DNA from: Adiantum capillus-veneris
Taxonomy: Eukaryota > Streptophyta > Polypodiopsida > Polypodiales > Pteridaceae
NCBI GenBank assembly: GCA_014529385.2
Contig: CM043964.1
Coordinates: 6,973,997-7,037,996, forward strand
Direction of reading: 5' to 3'
Length of the DNA: 64,000 nt
Shown here: in pieces, positions 12,197 through 24,700 of the stretch
How the letters are laid out: each line of letters opens with the position of its first letter
Position numbering within the stretch: the stretch's first letter is position 1
Notes under the pieces: model-generated
The model's database searches: none
What the model saw: the letters and a program-made list of their open reading frames with translations, nothing else
What the model was told of the DNA's origin: nothing
Position numbers and translations under genes: made by a program

Positions 12197-13387
12197 ATCC
12201 CATCCGGCACGAGATGCATGTCCCTCTGCAATTCCACTTGCTGCCTTTGGTGGTCGTCCTGAGAAGATCCATTGACTCCGTAAATGTCTCAATATTTGGC
12301 TGTAAGGTTGCTTGACATACAATGCCTGAGCCTCCTCATTTGCAATGGCAGATATAGCAGTTGCAACAAATGGAGGAGCATTCACAACAATGCGAGCCTT
12401 TCTAAATTTATACACGCTAATCAGTCTTTCAAATATCTCTTTGTTGTTTTGTTCATTGTGAAGCAAAACTTTTGCAGCATAGATTGAATGCTGCCCATCA
12501 AGAATCCAATAATGATAATCTTTAATTTTTTGCTCCTCTACCTCTTCTACTGCCAAAGGAGTCCCTTCTTTGATTTTGCATTTCGAACAGGCATCAAATA
12601 TGCACATGCTGCAGGCTTGGTCGTACTCCGTGAAAATCCAAATAACACACTTTCAGCGTGTTTTTTATCCATAATACGTGCATTATAGTGATCAGGAGCA
12701 AGCCAACAATTTTGAATAGGGATATCAAATTCCCTATATTGGAAAGGAAAATAATTTATGTACTTATTCATTCCACCTGTATCTTTTTCTTGTCCTTTCA
12801 TGGCCTCAGCTTCTAAAACATCTGGATCCACAATTCTCATCTTTGACATTGAACCCTCTGTTGATGAGGATGCCAAAGATGCCTTGTCTACATCCAAAAT
12901 GGAACTAGTTCGCTTAGCTGCTACTTTTGCACTTTTTGCTTGCTTCTTTGTGGATGGTGGTCGTGAAGCTTTCACCTTTTTTCGTTGTAGTGTGGCAATG
13001 ATGGAGCTTTGAAGTTGATCTGCTGTGATGTTTGGATTTGATTCTGCAAACTTCCATCCTCGAGAAAACATTGTCTCTTCTTTGTTTCTAGACATGCGCT
13101 CCAATGCATATGCTCCTGGAGATAGTTGAAATTCTAGATTCATTGGAACTAGAATGTCAATGCATTCCACCTCCGGATGACTATCAACTACAGAGACAGA
13201 TGCTTCCACAACTTGTCCAACATCTTCAAACAAGCTGTCATTCTCCTTTTTGGCAATAAATAGATGCACCTTATGAAATTGTGCACCTCTATACCATGTA
13301 TGTCCAAATACCATTTCCTAACATCATTGCAAGTATAGTCAACTGAGACAGCAACCCTTGCAACCTGTTTTTTTGGAGCCATCTTTC
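12197..13387 (-). pseudogene. Exon with ParB/sulfiredoxin-like domain, start of the ParB-SET gene, frameshifted
   Basis: A TTTGTTTCAG acceptor ends at 13388, and the first ATG (13382) follows five bases later, encoding MAPKKQVARVAVSVDY. The frame changes near 13,300-13,320. A long second frame follows: an acidic region (LFEDVGQVVEASV), a Lys/Ala/Ser-rich, nuclear-localisation-like linker (STKKQAKSAKVAAKR), then the ParB signature IPIQNCWLAPDHYNAR. After another frame change near 12,560-12,575 it continues with YHYWILDGQHSIYAAKVLL, matching the ParB pattern of an IP..I.P..NaR strand, then ILDGqHR.xAA. Family knowledge: ParB/Srx folds bind or hydrolyse nucleotides, and bacterial ParB binds centromere-like repeats and CTP. 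The canonical Arg of GQHR is Ser here. The order and spacing of the two half-signatures across the frameshift argue for a real, formerly intact domain. Confidence 0.7.
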
Positions 13388-13439
13388 CTGAAACAAAAAA
13401 AACCAAATGTTATTTTAGCATATACTTTTTTGTAATGAA
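13388..13439 (-). promoter_or_regulatory. 5' intron end immediately upstream of the ParB-SET start codon
   Basis: A splice acceptor lies just upstream of the first ATG, so a non-coding first exon is expected further right, within or beyond the satellite array that starts at about 13,440. The plus-strand gene at 36,013 has the same arrangement (acceptor directly before its ATG). No TATA box or promoter could be placed. Confidence 0.35.
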
Positions 13440-14940
13440 TTAAGTTTGTGTGAATACAAGGTCCACCACTTGTTCAAGTTAGATCTAAGCAAGTATACAT
13501 AGTAATCTTTTAAGCTAGTAAACTAAGGGAAGGGAGAAAGTAAGGTCCACCACTTGTCCAAGCTCAGCTCTAGACAACATGGAGAGATTCGAGGTCTACT
13601 AATTGTCTAATATAGGCTAACTATATTGAAACATAGAGAGAAGCAAAGGTCCACCACTTGTCCAATCTAGGGTCCATTGAAACATGGAGAGAAGGATGCT
13701 CCACCATTTGTCCAAAATAGGCTCCATTGAAACATGAAGAGAAGCAATATGCACCATGTCTTCGAGATGCTAGGCTCCATTGAAATACCTTAAACCCACG
13801 ATATTTTGTATATGTGGGGTTATAATTAAGGTCCACCACTTGTCAACCTATTCTCCCTAGTAGCATGAGTGGTTTGGTCTCAAGATTCACCACTTTTCCA
13901 CTCTATGTCATTATATTAAGAAGATCTGGGTGTTAAGGTCCACCACTTGTCCAACCTATAAGGCTATATCTAAATGGTATTATTTACCACCACTTGGAAT
14001 GCACATGATAGGTTTTACATAGGGGTCTGGTTCCAAGGTCCACCACTTGTCCAAGCTAACTCTATTGAAACATAGAGAGAATCAAAGGTCCACCACTTGT
14101 CCAAGCTAGGCTCCATTGAAACATGGAGAGAAGGATGCTCCACCATTTGTCCAAGCCAGGTTCGATTGAAACATGAAGAGAAGCAAGCTGCACCATGTCT
14201 CCAAAATGCTAGGCTCCATTGAAATATCTTAAACCCATGATATTTCGTACATGGGGGGTTTACATTCAAGGTCCACCACTTGTCCAACCTATTATCACTA
14301 GTAGCATGAGTGGTTTGGTCTCAAGATTCACCACTTTTCCACTCTATGTCATTATATTAAGAAGATCTGGATGTTAAGGTCCACCACTTGTCCAACCTAT
14401 AAGGCTATATCTTAAAGGGTATTATTTCTGACCACTTGGAATGACCATGATAGGTTTTACATGGGGGTTTGGTTCCAAGGTCCACCACTTGTCCAAGATA
14501 ACTCTATTGAAACATAGAGAGAATCAAAGGTCCACCACTTCAAGCTAGGGTCCATTGAAACATGGAGAGAAGGATGCTCCACCATTTGTCCAAGATAGGC
14601 TCCATTGAAACATGAAGAGAAGCAAGCTGCACCATGTCTCCAAGATGCTAAGATCCATTGAAATACCTTACAACCACGATATTTTGTACATGGGGAGTTT
14701 ACATTTAGGGTCCACTACTTGTCCAACCTATTATCTCTAGTACCATGAGAGGTTTGGTCTCAAGATTCTCCACTTTTCCACTCTATGTCATTACGTTAAG
14801 AAGATCTGTGTGTTAAGGTCGACCACTTGTCCAACCTATAAGGGTATATCTTAAAGGGTATTATTTCTGACCACTTGAAATGTCCATGATATGTTTTACA
14901 TGGGGGTTTGGTTCCAAGGTCCACCACTTGTCCAAGCTAA

Positions 14941-15040
14941 CTCTATTGAAACATAGAGAGAAACAAACGTCCACCACTTGTCCAAGCTAACTCTATTTAA
15001 ACATAGAGAGAAACAAACGTCCACCACTTGTCCAAGCTAG
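14941..15040 (-). repeat. 50-bp subunit duplicated inside the main array
   Basis: The segment CTCTATTGAAACATAGAGAG plus AAACAAACGTCCACCACTTG and TCCAAGCTAA is repeated in tandem with a 50-bp period (14941 and 14991). It is the reverse-complement counterpart of the 50-bp duplication at 3431-3550 in the left array, so the same subunit was amplified in both arrays. Confidence 0.75.
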
Positions 15041-15189
15041 GCTCCATTGAAACATGGAGAGAAGGATGCTCTATCATTTGTCGAAGCTAACTCTATTGAA
15101 ACATGGGGGGTTTACATTCAAGTTCCACCACTTGTACAACCTATTAACGCTAGTATCATGAGTGGTTTGGTCTCAAGATTCACCACTTT

Positions 15190-18100
15190 TTCACTCTATG
15201 TCATTATATTAAGAATATCTGGGTGTTAAGGTCCACCACTTGTCCAACCTATAAGGCTATATCTTAAGGGTTATTCTTTCTCACCACTTGGAGTGACCAT
15301 GTAAGGTTTTTCATGGGGGTTTGGTTCCAAGGTCCACCACTTGTCCACGATAACTGTATTGAAACATAGAGAGAAGCAAAGGTCCACCACTTGTCCAAGC
15401 TAGGGTCCATTGAAACATGGAGAAAAGGATGCTCCACCATTTGCCCAAGATAGGCTCCATTGAAACATGAGGAGAAGCAAGCTACACCATGTCTCCAAGA
15501 TGCTAATCTCCATTGAAATACCTTAAACCCATGATATTTCGTACATGGGGGGTTTACATTCAAGGTCCACCACTTGTCCAACCTATTATCTCTAGTAGCA
15601 TGAGTGGTTTGGTCTCAAGATTCACCACTTTTCCACTCTATGTCATTATATTAAGAATATCTGGGTGCTAAGGTCCACCATTTGTCCAACCTATAAGGCT
15701 ATATCTTAAACTTTATTCTTTCTCACCACTTGAAGTTACCATGATAGGTTTTACATGGGAGTTTGGTTACAAGGCCCACACTTGTCCAAGCTAAATCTAT
15801 TGAAACATAGAGAGAAGCAAAGGTCCACCACTTGTCCAAGCTAGGCTCCATTGAAACATGGAGAGAAGGATGCTCCACCATTTGTCAAAGATAGGCTCCA
15901 TTGAAACATGAAGAGAAGCAAGCTGCACCATGTCTCGAAGATGCTAGGCTCCATTGAAATACCTTAAACCCATGATATTTCGTACATGGGGGGTATACAT
16001 TCAAGGTCCACCACTTGTCCAACCTATTATCCTTAGTAGCATGAGTGGTTTGGTCTCAAGATTCACCACTTTTCCACTCTATGTCGTTATATTAAGAAGA
16101 TCTAGGTTTTAAGGTCGACCACTTGTCCAATCTATAAGGCTAGATCTTAAAGGGTATTATTTCTCACCACTTGGAATGACCATGATATGTTTTACATGGG
16201 GATTTGGTTCCAAGGTCCACCACTTGTCCAAGCTAGGCTCCATTGAGACATTTAAAGAAGGATGATCCCCCATTGGTGGAAGATAGGCTCCATCGAAACA
16301 TGAAGAGAAGCAAGCTGCACCATGTCTCCAAGATTCTAGGCTTCATCGAAATACCTTAAACCCAGGATATTTTGTACATGGGGGGTTTACATTCAAGGGC
16401 CAACACTTGTCCAAGCTATTATCGCTAGTAGAATGAGTGGTTTTGTCTCAAGATTCACCACTTTTCCACTCTATGTCATTATATTAAGAATATGTGTGTG
16501 TTAAGGTCCACCACTTGTCCAACCTATAAGTCTATATCTTAAAGGTTATTCTTTCTTACCACTTTGACTGACCATGATAGGTTTTATATGGGGGTTTGGT
16601 TCCAAGCTCCACCACTTGTCCAAGATAACTGTTTTGAAACAGAGAGAGGAGCAAAGGTCCACCACTTGTTCAAGCTAGGCTCCATTGAAACATGGAGAGA
16701 AGGATGCTCCACCATTTGTCAAAGATAGGCTCCATTGAAACATGACGAGAAGCAAGCTGCACCATGTCTCCAAGATGCTAGGCTCCATCAAAATACCTTA
16801 AACCCACGATATGTCGTAGATGAGGGGTTTACATTCAAGGTCCAACACTTGTCCAAGCTATTATTGGTAGTAGCCTGAGTGGTTTGGTCTCAAGATTCAC
16901 CACTTTTCCACTCTATGTCATTATATTAAGAATATGTGGGTGTTAAGGTCCACCACTTGTCCAACCTATAAGGCTACTTCTTAAAGGTTATTCTTCGTAC
17001 CACTTGGAGTGACCATGATAGGTTTTACATGGGGGTTTGGTTCCAAGGTCCACCACTTGTCCACGCTAACTGTATTGAATCATAGAGAGAAGAAAAGGTC
17101 CACCACTTGTCCAAGCTAGGCTCCATTGAAACATGGAGAGAAGGATGCTCCACCATTTGTCGAAGCTAACTCTATTGAAACATGGGGGGTTTACGTTCAA
17201 GGTCCACCACTTTTCAAATCTATTACCGCTAGTAGCATGAGTGGTTTTGTCTCAAGATTCACCACTTTTTCACTCTATGTCATTATGTTAAGAATATTTG
17301 GGTGTTAAGGTCCACCACTTGTCCAACCTATAAGACTATATCTTAAAGGTTATTATTTCTCACGACTTAGAGTGACCATGATAGGTTTTACATTGGGGTT
17401 TGGTTCCAAGGGCCACCACTTGTCCAAGCTAACTCTATTGAAACATAGAGAGAATCAAAGGTCCACCACTTGTCCAAGCTAGGGATCCATTGAAACATGG
17501 AGAGAAGGATGCTCCACCATTTGTCCAAGCCAGGTTCGATTGAAACATGAAGAGAAGCAAGCTGCACCATGTCTCCAAAATGCTAGGCTCCATTGAAATA
17601 TCTTAAACCCATGATATTTCGTACATGGGGGGTTTACATTCAAGGTCCACCACTTGTCCAACCTATTATCACTAGTAGCATGAGTGGTTTGGTCTCAAGA
17701 TTCACCACTTTTCCACTCTTTGTCATTATATTAAGAAGATCTGGATGTTAAGGTCCACCACTTGTCCAACCTATAAAGCTATATCTTAAAGGATATTATT
17801 TCTGACCACTTGGAATGACCATGATAGGTTTTACATGGGGGTTTGGTTCCAAGGTCCACCACTTGTCCAAGATAACTCTATTGAAACATAGAGAGAATCA
17901 AAGGTCCACCACTTTCAAGCTAGGGTCCATTGAAACATGGAGAGAAGGATGCTCCACCATTTTTCCAAGATAGGCTCCATTGAAACATGAAAAGAAGCAA
18001 GTTGCACCATGTCTCCAAGATGCTAAGATCCATTGAAATACCTTAAACCCACGATATTTTGTACATGGGAAGTTTACATTCAAGGTCCACTACTTGTCCA

Positions 18101-21100
18101 ACCTATTATCTCTAGTAGCATGAGTGGTTTGGTCTCAAGATTCACCACTTTTTCACTCTATGTCATTACGTTAAGAAGATCTGTGTGTTAAGGTCAACCA
18201 CTTGTCCAACCTATAAGGGTATATCTTAAAGGGTATTATTTCTCACCACTTGAAATTCCATGATATGTTTTACATGGGGGTTTGGTTCCAAGGTCCACCA
18301 CTTGTCCAAGCTAACTCTATTGAAACATAGAGAGAAACAAAGGTCCACCACTTGTCCAAGCTAGGCTCCATTGAAACATGGAGAGAAGGATGCTCTATCA
18401 TTTGTCGAAGCTAACTCTTTTGAAACATGGGGGGTTTACATTTAAGTTCCACCACTTGTGCAACCTATTAACGCTAGTATCATGAGTGGTTTGGTCTCAA
18501 GATTCACCACTTTTTACTCTATGTCATTATATTAAGAATATTTGGGTGTTAAGGTCCACCACTTGTCCAACCTATAAGGCTATATCTTAAGGTTATTCTT
18601 TCTCACTACTTGGAGTGACCATGTAAGGTTTTACATGGGGGTTTGGTTCCAAGGTCCACCACTTGTCCAAGATAACTCTATTGAAACATAGAGAGAAGCA
18701 AAGGTCCACCACTGTCCAAGCTAGGGTCCATTGAAACATGGAGAGAAGGATGCTCCACCATTTGCCGAGATAGGCTCCATTGAAACATGAAGAGAAGCAA
18801 GCTACACCATGTCTCCAAGATGCTAATCTCCATTGAAATACATTAAACCCATGATATTTCGTACATGGGGGGTTTACATTCAAGGTCCACCACTTGTCCA
18901 ACCCATTATCTCTAGTAGCATGAGTGGTTTGGTCTCAAGATTCACCACTTTTCCACTCTATGTCATTATATTAAGAATATCTGGGTGTTAAGGTCCACCA
19001 CTTGTACAAACTATAAGGCTATATCTTAAACTTTATTCTTTCTCACCACTTGGAGTTACCATGATAGGTTTTACATGGGAGTTTGGTTACAAGGCCCACA
19101 CTTGTCCAAGCTAATCTATTGAAACATAGAGAGAAGCAAAGGTCCACCACTTGTCCAAGCTAGGCTCCATTGAAACATGGAGAGAAGGATGCTCCACCAT
19201 TTGTCAAAGATAGGCTCCATTGAAACATGAAGAGAAGCAAGCTGCACCATGTCTCCAAGATGCTAGGCTCCATTGAAATACCTTAAACCCATGATATTTC
19301 GTACATGGGGGGTATACATTCAAGGTCCACCACTTGTCCAACCTATTATCCTTAGTAGCATGAGTAGTTTGGTCTCAAGATTCACCACTTTTCCACTCTA
19401 TGTCGTCATTATATTAAGAAGATCTAGGTTTTAAGGTCGACCACTTGTCCAACCTATAAGGCTAGATCTTAAAGGTTATTATTTCTCACCACTTGGAATG
19501 ACCATGATATGTTTTACATGGGGGTTTGGTTCCAGGGTCCACCACTTGTCCAAGCTAACTCTATGGAAACATAGAGAGAAGCAAAGGTCCACCACTTGTC
19601 CAAGCTAGGCTCCATTGAGACATTTAAAGAAGGATGATCCCCCATTGGTGGAAGATAGGCTCCATCAAAACATGAAGAGAAGCAAGCTGCACCATGTCTC
19701 CAAGATTCTAGGCTTCATCGAAATACCTTAAACCCAGGATATTTTGTACATGGGGAGTTTACATTCAAGGGCCACCACTTGTCCAAGCTATTATCGCTAG
19801 TAGAATGAGTGGTTTTGTCTCAAGATTCACCACTTTTCCACTCTATGTCATTATATTAAGAATATGTGTGTGTTAAGGTCCACCACTTGTCCAACCTATA
19901 AGTCTATATCTTAAAGGATTACCACTTTGAGTGACCATGATAGGTTTTATATGGGGGTTTGGTTCCAAGCTCCACCACTTGTCCAAGCTAACTCTTTTGA
20001 AACAGAGAGAGGAGCAAAGGTCCACTACTTGTCCAAGCTAGGCTCCATTGAAACATGGAGAGAAGGATTCTCCACCATTTGTCAAGCAGATAGGCTCCAT
20101 TGAAACATGACGAGAAGCAAGCTGCACCATGTCTCCAAGATGCTAGGCTCCGGTGAAAAACATTAAACCCACGATATGTCGCAGATGAGGGGTTTACATT
20201 CAAGGTCCAACACTTGTCCAAGCTATTATTGGTAGTAGCTTGAGTGGTGTGGTCTCAAGATTCACCACTTTTCCACTCTATGTCATTATATTAAGAATAT
20301 GTGGGTGTTAATGTCCACCACTTGTCCAACCTATAAGGCTACATCTTAAAGGTTATTCTTCCGTACCACTTGGAGTGACCATGATAGGTTTTACATGGGG
20401 GTTTGGTTCCAAGGTCCACCACTTGTCCACGCTAACTGTATTGAATCATAGAGAGAAGAAAAGGTCCACCACTTGTTCAAGCTAGGCTCCATTGAAACAT
20501 GGAGAGAAGGATGCTCCACCATTTGTCGAAGCTAACTCTATTGAAACATGGGGGGTTTACGTTCAAGGTCCACCACTTTTCAAATCTATTACCGCTAGTA
20601 ACATGAGTGGTTTTGTCTCAAGATTCACCACTTTCTCACTCTATGTCATTATGTTAAGAATATTTGGGTGTTACGGTCCACCACTTGTCCAACCTATAAG
20701 ACTATATCTTAAAGGTTATTATTTCTCACGACTTAGAGTGACCATGATAGGTTTTACATTGGGGTTTGGTTCCAAGGGCCATCACTTGTCCAAGCTAACT
20801 CTATTGAAACATAGAGAGAAGCAAAGGTCCACCACTTGTCCAAGCTAGGGTCCATTGAAACATGGAGAGAAGGATGCTCCACCATTTGTCCAAGATAGGC
20901 TCCATTGAAACATGAAGAGAAGCAAGGTGCACCATGTATCCAAGATGTTAGGGTCCATCTAAATACCTTAAACCCACCATATTTCGTAGATTTGGGGTTT
21001 ACATTCAAGGTCCACTCCTTGTCCAACCTATAAGTCTATATCTTAAAGGTTATTTTTTCGTACCACTTGGAGTGACCATGATAGGTTTTATATGGGTGTT

Positions 21101-21774
21101 TGGTTCCAAGCTCCACCACTTGTCCAAGCTAACTCTATTGAAACAAAGAGAGAAGCAAAGGTCCACCACTTGTCCAAGCTAGGCTCCATTGAAACATGGA
21201 GAGAAGGATGCTCCACCATTTGTCCAAGATAGCCTCCATTGAAACATGACGAGAAGCAAGCTGCACCATGTCTCCAAGATGCTAGGCTCCATCCAAAAAC
21301 ATTAAACCCATGATATGTCGTAGATAAGGGGTTTACATTCAAGGTCCAACAGTTGTCCAAGCTATTATTGGTAGTAGCCTGAGTGGTTTGGTCTCAAGAT
21401 TCACCACTTTTCCACTCTATGTCATTATATTAAGAATATGTGGGTGTTAAGGTCCAACACTTGTACAACCTATAAGGCTACATCTTAAAGGTTATTCTTT
21501 CTTACCACTTGGAGTGACCATGATAGGTTTCACGTGGGGGTTTGGTATCAAGTTCCACCACTTGTCCAAGCTAACTCTATTGAATTATAGAGAGAAGCAA
21601 AGGTCCACCACTTGTCTAAGCTAGGCTCCATTGAAACATGGAGAGAAGAATGTCCATCATTTCTCGAAGCTAACTCTATTGAAACATGGGGGGTTTACGT
21701 TCAAGGTCCACAACTTGTCCAAGCTATTACCACTAGTATCATGAGTGGTTTTGTCTCAAGATTCACCACTTTTT
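15190..21774. repeat. Higher-order repeat unit, copy 1 (6.585 kb)
   Basis: Text from about 15,190 onward reappears almost letter for letter from about 21,775. Diagnostic pairs include landmarks at 15264/21847, 17126/23710, 17388/23972, 19988/26574, 20492/27078, 21088/27674 and 21612/28198, a shift of 6583-6586 bp. The unit equals about 15 monomers. Inside it there is an older partial repeat: 14.0-17.35 kb resembles 17.38-20.75 kb at a shift of about 3.37 kb. Confidence 0.9.
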
Positions 21775-24700
21775 CACTCTATGTCATTATATTAAGAATA
21801 TCTGGGTGTTAAGGTCCACCACTTGTCCAACCTATAAGGCTATATCTTAAGGGTTATTCTTTCTCACCACTTGGAGTGACCATGTAAGGTTTTTCATGGG
21901 GGTTTGGTTCCAAGGTCCACCACTTGTCCACGATAACTGTATTGAAACATAGAGAGAAGCAAAGGTCCACCACTTGTCCAAGCTAGGGTCCATTGAAACA
22001 TGGAGAAAAGGATGCTCCACCATTTGCCCAAGATAGGCTCCATTGAAACATGAGGAGAAGCAAGCTACACCATGTCTCCAAGATGCTAATCTCCATTGAA
22101 ATACCTTAAACCCATGATATTTCGTACATGGGGGATTTACATTCAAGGTCCACCACTTGTCCAACCTATTATCTCTAGTAGCATGAGTGGTTTGGTCTCA
22201 AGATTCACCACTTTTCCACTCTATGTCATTATATTAAGAATATCTGGGTGCTAAGGTCCACCATTTGTCCAACCTATAAGGCTATATCTTAAACTTTATT
22301 CTTTCTCACCACTTGAAGTTACCATGATAGGTTTTACATGGGAGTTTGGTTACAAGGCCCAACACTTGTCCAAGCTAAATCTATTGAAACATAGAGAGAA
22401 GCAAAGGTCCACCACTTGTCCAAGCTAGGCTCCATTGAAACATGGAGAGAAGGATGCTCCACCATTTGTCAAAGATAGGCTCCATTGAAACATGAAGAGA
22501 AGCAAGCTGCACCATGTCTCTAAGATGCTAGGCTCCATTGAAATACCTTAAACCCATGATATTTCGTACATGGGGGGTATACATTCAAGGTCCACCACTT
22601 GTCCAACCTACTATCCTTAGTAGCATGAGTGGTTTGGTCTCAAGATTCACCACTTTTCCACTCTATGTCGTTATATTAAGAAGATCTAGGTTTTAAGGTC
22701 GACCACTTGTCCAATCTATAAGGCTAGATCTTAAAGGGTATTATTTCTCACCACTTGGAATGACCATGATATGTTTTACATGGGGATTTGGTTCCAAGGT
22801 CCACCACTTGTCCAAGCTAGGCTCCATTGAGACATTTAAAGAAGGATGATCCCCCATTGGTGGAAGATAGGCTCCATCGAAACATGAAGAGAAGCAAGCT
22901 GCACCATGTCTCCAAGATTCTAGGCTTCATCGAAATACCTTAAACCCAGGATATTTTGTACATGGGGGTTTACATTCAAGGGCCAACACTTGTCCAAGCT
23001 ATTATCGCTAGTAGAATGAGTGGTTTTGTCTCAAGATTCACCACTTTTCCACTCTATGTCATTATATTAAGAATATGTGTGTGTTAAGGTCCACCACTTG
23101 TCCAACCTATAAGTCTATATCTTAAAGGTTATTCTTTCTTACCACTTTGACTGACCATGATAGGTTTTATATGGGGGTTTGGTTCCAAGCTCCACCACTT
23201 GTCCAAGATAACTGTTTTGAAACAGAGAGAGGAGCAAAGGTCCACCACTTGTTCAAGCTAGGCTCCATTGAAACATGGAGAGAAGGATGCTCCACCATTT
23301 GTCAAAGATAGGCTCCATTGAAACATGACGAGAAGCAAGCTGCACCATGTCTCCAAGATGCTAGGCTCCATCAAAATACCTTAAACCCACGATATGTCGT
23401 AGATGAGGGGTTTACATTCAAGGTCCAACACTTATCCAAGCTATTATTGGTAGTAGCCTGAGTGGTTTGGTCTCAAGATTCACCACTTTTCCACTCTATG
23501 TCATTATATTAAGAATATGTGGGTGTTAAGGTCCACCACTTGTCCAACCTATAAGGCTACTTCTTAAAGGTTATTCTTCCGTACCACTTGGAGTGACCAT
23601 GATAGGTTTTACATGGGGGTTTGGTTCCAAGGTCCACCACTTGTCCACGCTAACTGTATTGAATCATAGAGAGAAGAAAAGGTCCACCACTTGTCCAAGC
23701 TAGGCTCCATTGAAACATGGAGAGAAGGATGCTCCACCATTTGTCGAAGCTAACTCTATTGAAACATGGGGGGTTTACGTTCAAGGTCCACCACTTTTCA
23801 AATCTATTACCGCTAGTAGCATGAGTGGTTTTGTCTCAAGATTCACCACTTTTTCACTCTATGTCATTATGTTAAGAATATTTGGGTGTTAAGGTCCACC
23901 ACTTGTCCAACCTATAAGACTATATCTTAAAGGTTATTATTTCTCACGACTTAGAGTGACCATCATAGGTTTTACATTGGGGTTTGGTTCCAAGGGCCAT
24001 CACTTGTCCAAGCTAACTCTATTGAAACATAGAGAGAATCAAAGGTCCACCACTTGTCCAAGCTAGGATCCATTGAAACATGGAGAGAAGGATGCTCCAC
24101 CATTTGTCCAAGCCAGGTTCGATTGAAACATGAAGAGAAGCAAGCTGCACCATGTCTCCAAAATGCTAGGCTCCATTGAAATATCTTAAACCCATGATAT
24201 TTCGTACATGGGGGGTTTACATTCAAGGTCCACCACTTGTCCAACCTATTATCACTAGTAGCATGAGTGGTTTGGTCTCAAGATTCACCACTTTTCCACT
24301 CTTTGTCATTATATTAAGAAGATCTGGATGTTAAGGTCCACCACTTGTCCAACCTATAAAGCTATATCTTAAAGGATATTATTTCTGACCACTTGGAATG
24401 ACCATGATAGGTTTTACATGGGGGTTTGGTTCCAAGGTCCACCACTTGTCCAAGATAACTCTATTGAAACATAGAGAGAATCAAAGGCCCACCACTTCAA
24501 GCTAGGGTCCATTGAAACATGGAGAGAAGGATGCTCCACCATTTTTCCAAGATAGGCTCCATTGAAACATGAAAAGAAGCAAGTTGCACCATGTCTCCAA
24601 GATGCTAAGATCCATTGAAATACCTTACACCCACGATATTTTGTACATGGGAAGTTTACATTCAAGGTCCACTACTTGTCCAACCTGTTATCTCTAGTAG

